Positions 61,869 to 64,000 of a DNA stretch of 64,000 bases are shown piece by piece. The translations under genes were made by a program, and so were the position numbers. Under the pieces are notes generated by a model. The model ran no database searches. It saw nothing but the letters and a program-made list of their open reading frames with translations, and had not been told where the DNA came from. Numbering within the stretch: position 1 is the first letter of the stretch; each line of letters opens with the position of its first letter. Source of the DNA: Serinicoccus chungangensis (lineage in GTDB: Bacteria; Actinomycetota; Actinomycetes; Actinomycetales; Dermatophilaceae); contig NZ_LQBL01000003.1 of NCBI RefSeq assembly GCF_001483745.1, positions 1,425 to 65,424 of the forward strand, given 5' to 3'.

Positions 61869-62498
61869 TCAGTGCAGGTCGCCGAGGCGCCACAGGCCGG
61901 CGCAGGCCGCGAGGTCGTCGGCGGTGTCGCGCAGGCGCGCGGCCCGCGTCACCTGCTCGGAGGGTATGTCGTCGTCCCCCGGGTCGGCGAGCCCGACCGC
62001 CATGACGTGGCAGAAGGCGCTGGCGCGCTCGAGGGCGATCGCGAGGTCGCCGGTGAAGACGCCCCCGAGGACCTGCTCGGTGAGGCGGCGCAGGGCGTCC
62101 GGGTCGGGGGGCTCGGCGACCCCCGCGATGGCGTGGTAGACCTCCGTGTGCCCGGACCCGGCGACGAACCGGCGACCGACCTCCTCGGGCTGGCGCAGCA
62201 CCCACTCGTGCAGGAGGTAGATGCGCCAGAGCGCCCCGGGCAGGCTGCGGGCCGGCCGGTCCGACCACAGCTGGGCCACCGTGGCCAGCCCCACCTCGCC
62301 GACCAGGCCGACCAGGCGGGAGGCCAGCTCGCTGTCCTGGGCCGACTCGGCGCGGCCCCGGCCCACGACCAGCTCGGCGCTGCGGTGGGCCGCCTCGGCG
62401 ACCTCGAGCGGGTCGACCTGCTCGGAGGCGTCCTCGAGGCGGTCCGGGGGCCGCAGCGTGGGCCGGTGGAAGCGGCGGCGCGGCTCCTCCCCGCTCAT
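61869..62498 (-). CDS. Uncharacterised helical protein coupled to treZ
   Basis: A 209-residue soluble, mostly alpha-helical protein. A conserved-looking core is LWSDRPARSLPGALWRIYLLH, followed by FTGDLAIALERASAFCHVMAVG. It resembles proteins of actinobacteria that lack a named domain. The start ATG overlaps the treZ stop (ATGA), so it is translated with treZ; a role in trehalose metabolism would be guesswork. I do not recognise its function. Confidence 0.7.
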   Translation of the reverse strand: MSGEEPRRRFHRPTLRPPDRLEDASEQVDPLEVAEAAHRSAELVVGRGRAESAQDSELASRLVGLVGEVGLATVAQLWSDRPARSLPGALWRIYLLHEWVLRQPEEVGRRFVAGSGHTEVYHAIAGVAEPPDPDALRRLTEQVLGGVFTGDLAIALERASAFCHVMAVGLADPGDDDIPSEQVTRAARLRDTADDLAACAGLWRLGDLH

Positions 62499-64000
62499 CG
62501 CCGCACCACCACCACGCTGTCCGGGCCGAGCCGCAGCTGCCCGGCTGCCGGCTCCCCCGCCGTCGCCGGGAAGGCCGCGACGAGGTCCACCCCCGCCGGC
62601 CGCGCCGCGTGGTCTCCGCCCGGCGGCGGCACGGCGACCTCGCCCTCGCCGCCCAGCCGCGCCACCAGCGCCACCCCGGGGCGCGTGACGGTGAGGACCT
62701 CCCCACCGGTGCCGTCCGGCTTCCGGGTCACCTCTCCGACGGTCCCGCGCATCTGAGCCGGGGTGTCGCGGCGCCAGTGCAGCAGGGCGCGGTAGAACGC
62801 CAGCATCTCGGCGTGCTCACCCTCGTCCACCTCCGCCCAACGCAGGGTAGAGGCCGTCACCGTCCCGGTGTCCTGCGGGTCGGGCACCTCCCCGGCCCAG
62901 CCGTGCTCGGCGAACTCCGCCTGGCGCCCCTCGCGGATCGACTGCGCCAGCCACTCCTCCTCGTGGTCGGTGAAGTACTGCCACGGCGTCGAGGCGCCCC
63001 ACTCCTCACCCATGAAGAGCATCGGCGTCCAGGGCGCGGTGAGCAGCAGCGCCGCCCCGACCGCGTGCCGCCCGGCCGGTATGCCGTGGTGCAGCCGGTC
63101 CCCGACCGCCCGGTTGCCGACCTGGTCGTGGGTCTGCAGCGAGGCGACGAAGCGCCACGGCTCGGTGACCTCGAGGTGGACGGGGCGCCCGTGCACCCGC
63201 CCCCGGAAGGTCGACAGGGTGCCGTCGTGGAAGAACGGCGTGCGGCCCAGCACCTTGGGGACGGCCCCCGGGTCGGCGAAGTCGCCGTAGTAGCCCTGGG
63301 ACTCCCCCGAGAGCAGCACGTGCAGCGCGTGGTGCACGTCGTCGGCCCACTGGCCGTGCAGCCCGAGACCGCCCGCACCGCCCGGCCCGCGCCGCGCGAC
63401 GGTCGCGGGGTCGTTGCGGTCGGACTCGGCGACCAGCGAGCGCGGCACGCCGGTGCGCCCGGTGATGTCGTCGGCGAGCGCGGCCAGCTCCTCCAGGACG
63501 TGCACGGCCCGCTCGTCGTGCAGCGCGTGCACGGCGTCCAGCCGGAGCCCGTCGAGGTGGTAGTCCTCCAGCCACATCCGGGCGTTGTCGAGCAGGTAGG
63601 CCCGCACCTCGTCGCTGCCCGGCCCGTCGAGGTTGACCGCCTCGCCCCAGGGGGTGTGGTGCCGGTCGGTGAAGTAGGGCCCGGTCTGCCGCAGGTAGTT
63701 GCCGCTCGGACCCAGGTGGTTGTAGACGACGTCGAGCCACACCGCGAGGCCGGCGGCGTGGGCGGCGTCGACGAAGCGGGCCAGTCCCTGCGGCCCGCCG
63801 TAGGCGTCGTGCACGGCATACAGGGCGACGCCGTCGTAGCCCCACCCGTGCCGACCGGGGAAGGCGGCCACGGGCATGAGCTCGACGACGCTCACCCCCA
63901 GCTCGACGAGGTGGCCGAGCCGCTCGGCGGCGGCGTCGAAGGTGCCCGCCTCGGTGAAGGTCCCGACGTGCAGCTCGTAGACGGCCGCCCGCTCCAGCGG
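62495..64000 (-). CDS. treZ: Maltooligosyltrehalose trehalohydrolase TreZ (5' end outside window)
   Basis: A GH13 enzyme that releases trehalose from maltooligosyltrehalose. The frame is open to the window edge (PLERAAVYELHVGTFT), so the N-terminus lies beyond it; about 500 residues are seen. Motifs are VELMPVAAFPGRHGWGYDGV, WLDVVYNHLGPSGNYL, DGLRLDAVHALHD with the nucleophile Asp, LVAESDRND with the acid/base Glu, and SLQTHDQVGNRAVGDRL. TreZ works with TreY, which should be upstream outside the window. With otsAB it gives two trehalose routes. Confidence 0.95.
   Translation of the reverse strand, partial: PLERAAVYELHVGTFTEAGTFDAAAERLGHLVELGVSVVELMPVAAFPGRHGWGYDGVALYAVHDAYGGPQGLARFVDAAHAAGLAVWLDVVYNHLGPSGNYLRQTGPYFTDRHHTPWGEAVNLDGPGSDEVRAYLLDNARMWLEDYHLDGLRLDAVHALHDERAVHVLEELAALADDITGRTGVPRSLVAESDRNDPATVARRGPGGAGGLGLHGQWADDVHHALHVLLSGESQGYYGDFADPGAVPKVLGRTPFFHDGTLSTFRGRVHGRPVHLEVTEPWRFVASLQTHDQVGNRAVGDRLHHGIPAGRHAVGAALLLTAPWTPMLFMGEEWGASTPWQYFTDHEEEWLAQSIREGRQAEFAEHGWAGEVPDPQDTGTVTASTLRWAEVDEGEHAEMLAFYRALLHWRRDTPAQMRGTVGEVTRKPDGTGGEVLTVTRPGVALVARLGGEGEVAVPPPGGDHAARPAGVDLVAAFPATAGEPAAGQLRLGPDSVVVVRR

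Overview
The window is high-GC DNA with tightly packed genes, many joined by ATGA or GTGA stop/start overlaps. Mycothiol genes (mshA, mshD, an mscR-type dehydrogenase), CarD, SenX3-RegX3, GlnR, LpqE, an Rpf-like protein and actinobacterial DUF families place it in the Actinobacteria. A Micrococcales relative of Ornithinimicrobium, Serinicoccus or Janibacter is my guess from style only; no marker in the window fixes the genus.

Region 1 (1-16.2 kb) is an anaerobic nitrogen-oxide block. On the minus strand lie narK, a winged-helix regulator with a Cys-rich C-terminus, narGHJI, a cupin gene, mobA and moaD, with the end of moaA facing them. Divergently on the plus strand lie DUF2249, hemerythrin, a polytopic membrane protein and a very large membrane-anchored copper nitrite reductase-like fusion. 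The block ends at a tRNA-Thr gene and is poor in a short word (GGTATGCC/GGCATACC) that is abundant in the rest of the window, so I suspect a tRNA-associated island.

Region 2 (16.2-33.4 kb): an Rpf-like wall hydrolase, a membrane Ser/Thr kinase, otsAB, then a maltose/maltodextrin-type operon (malE-malF-malG-GH13-lacI) with a divergent MsiK-type ATPase. Then come an orphan AbiEi-like gene bracketed by inverted arrays of a 32-bp repeat, and a DUF4032 gene.

Region 3 (33.4-46.3 kb): the conserved actinobacterial block lpqE, carD, ispD, ispF, cysS, rlmB, interrupted between ispF and cysS by about 6.4 kb (GPP34, GH31, a second YidC, DUF6412, MBL hydrolase, mycothiol-dependent formaldehyde dehydrogenase). 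IspD is fused to a P-loop kinase-like domain.

Region 4 (46.3-53.8 kb): phoU, senX3-regX3 with a visible PHO-box-like site, gpmA, ybjN, mshA, a methyltransferase and DUF2516, with inverted arrays of a 22-bp repeat around DUF2516. Region 5 (53.4-64 kb): dtd, asparaginase, ygfZ, an LCP protein, a nitrobindin-like protein, glnR, mshD, a MutT1-like protein, another inverted pair of 22-bp arrays, a gene of unknown function, and treZ running off the end.

The most unusual signals are two families of phased intergenic repeats laid out as inverted arrays, the strongly over-represented 8-mer, the IspD-kinase fusion and the NirK-like fusion. OtsAB, TreZ, GH13, GH31 and the mal importer together suggest active alpha-glucan and trehalose metabolism.
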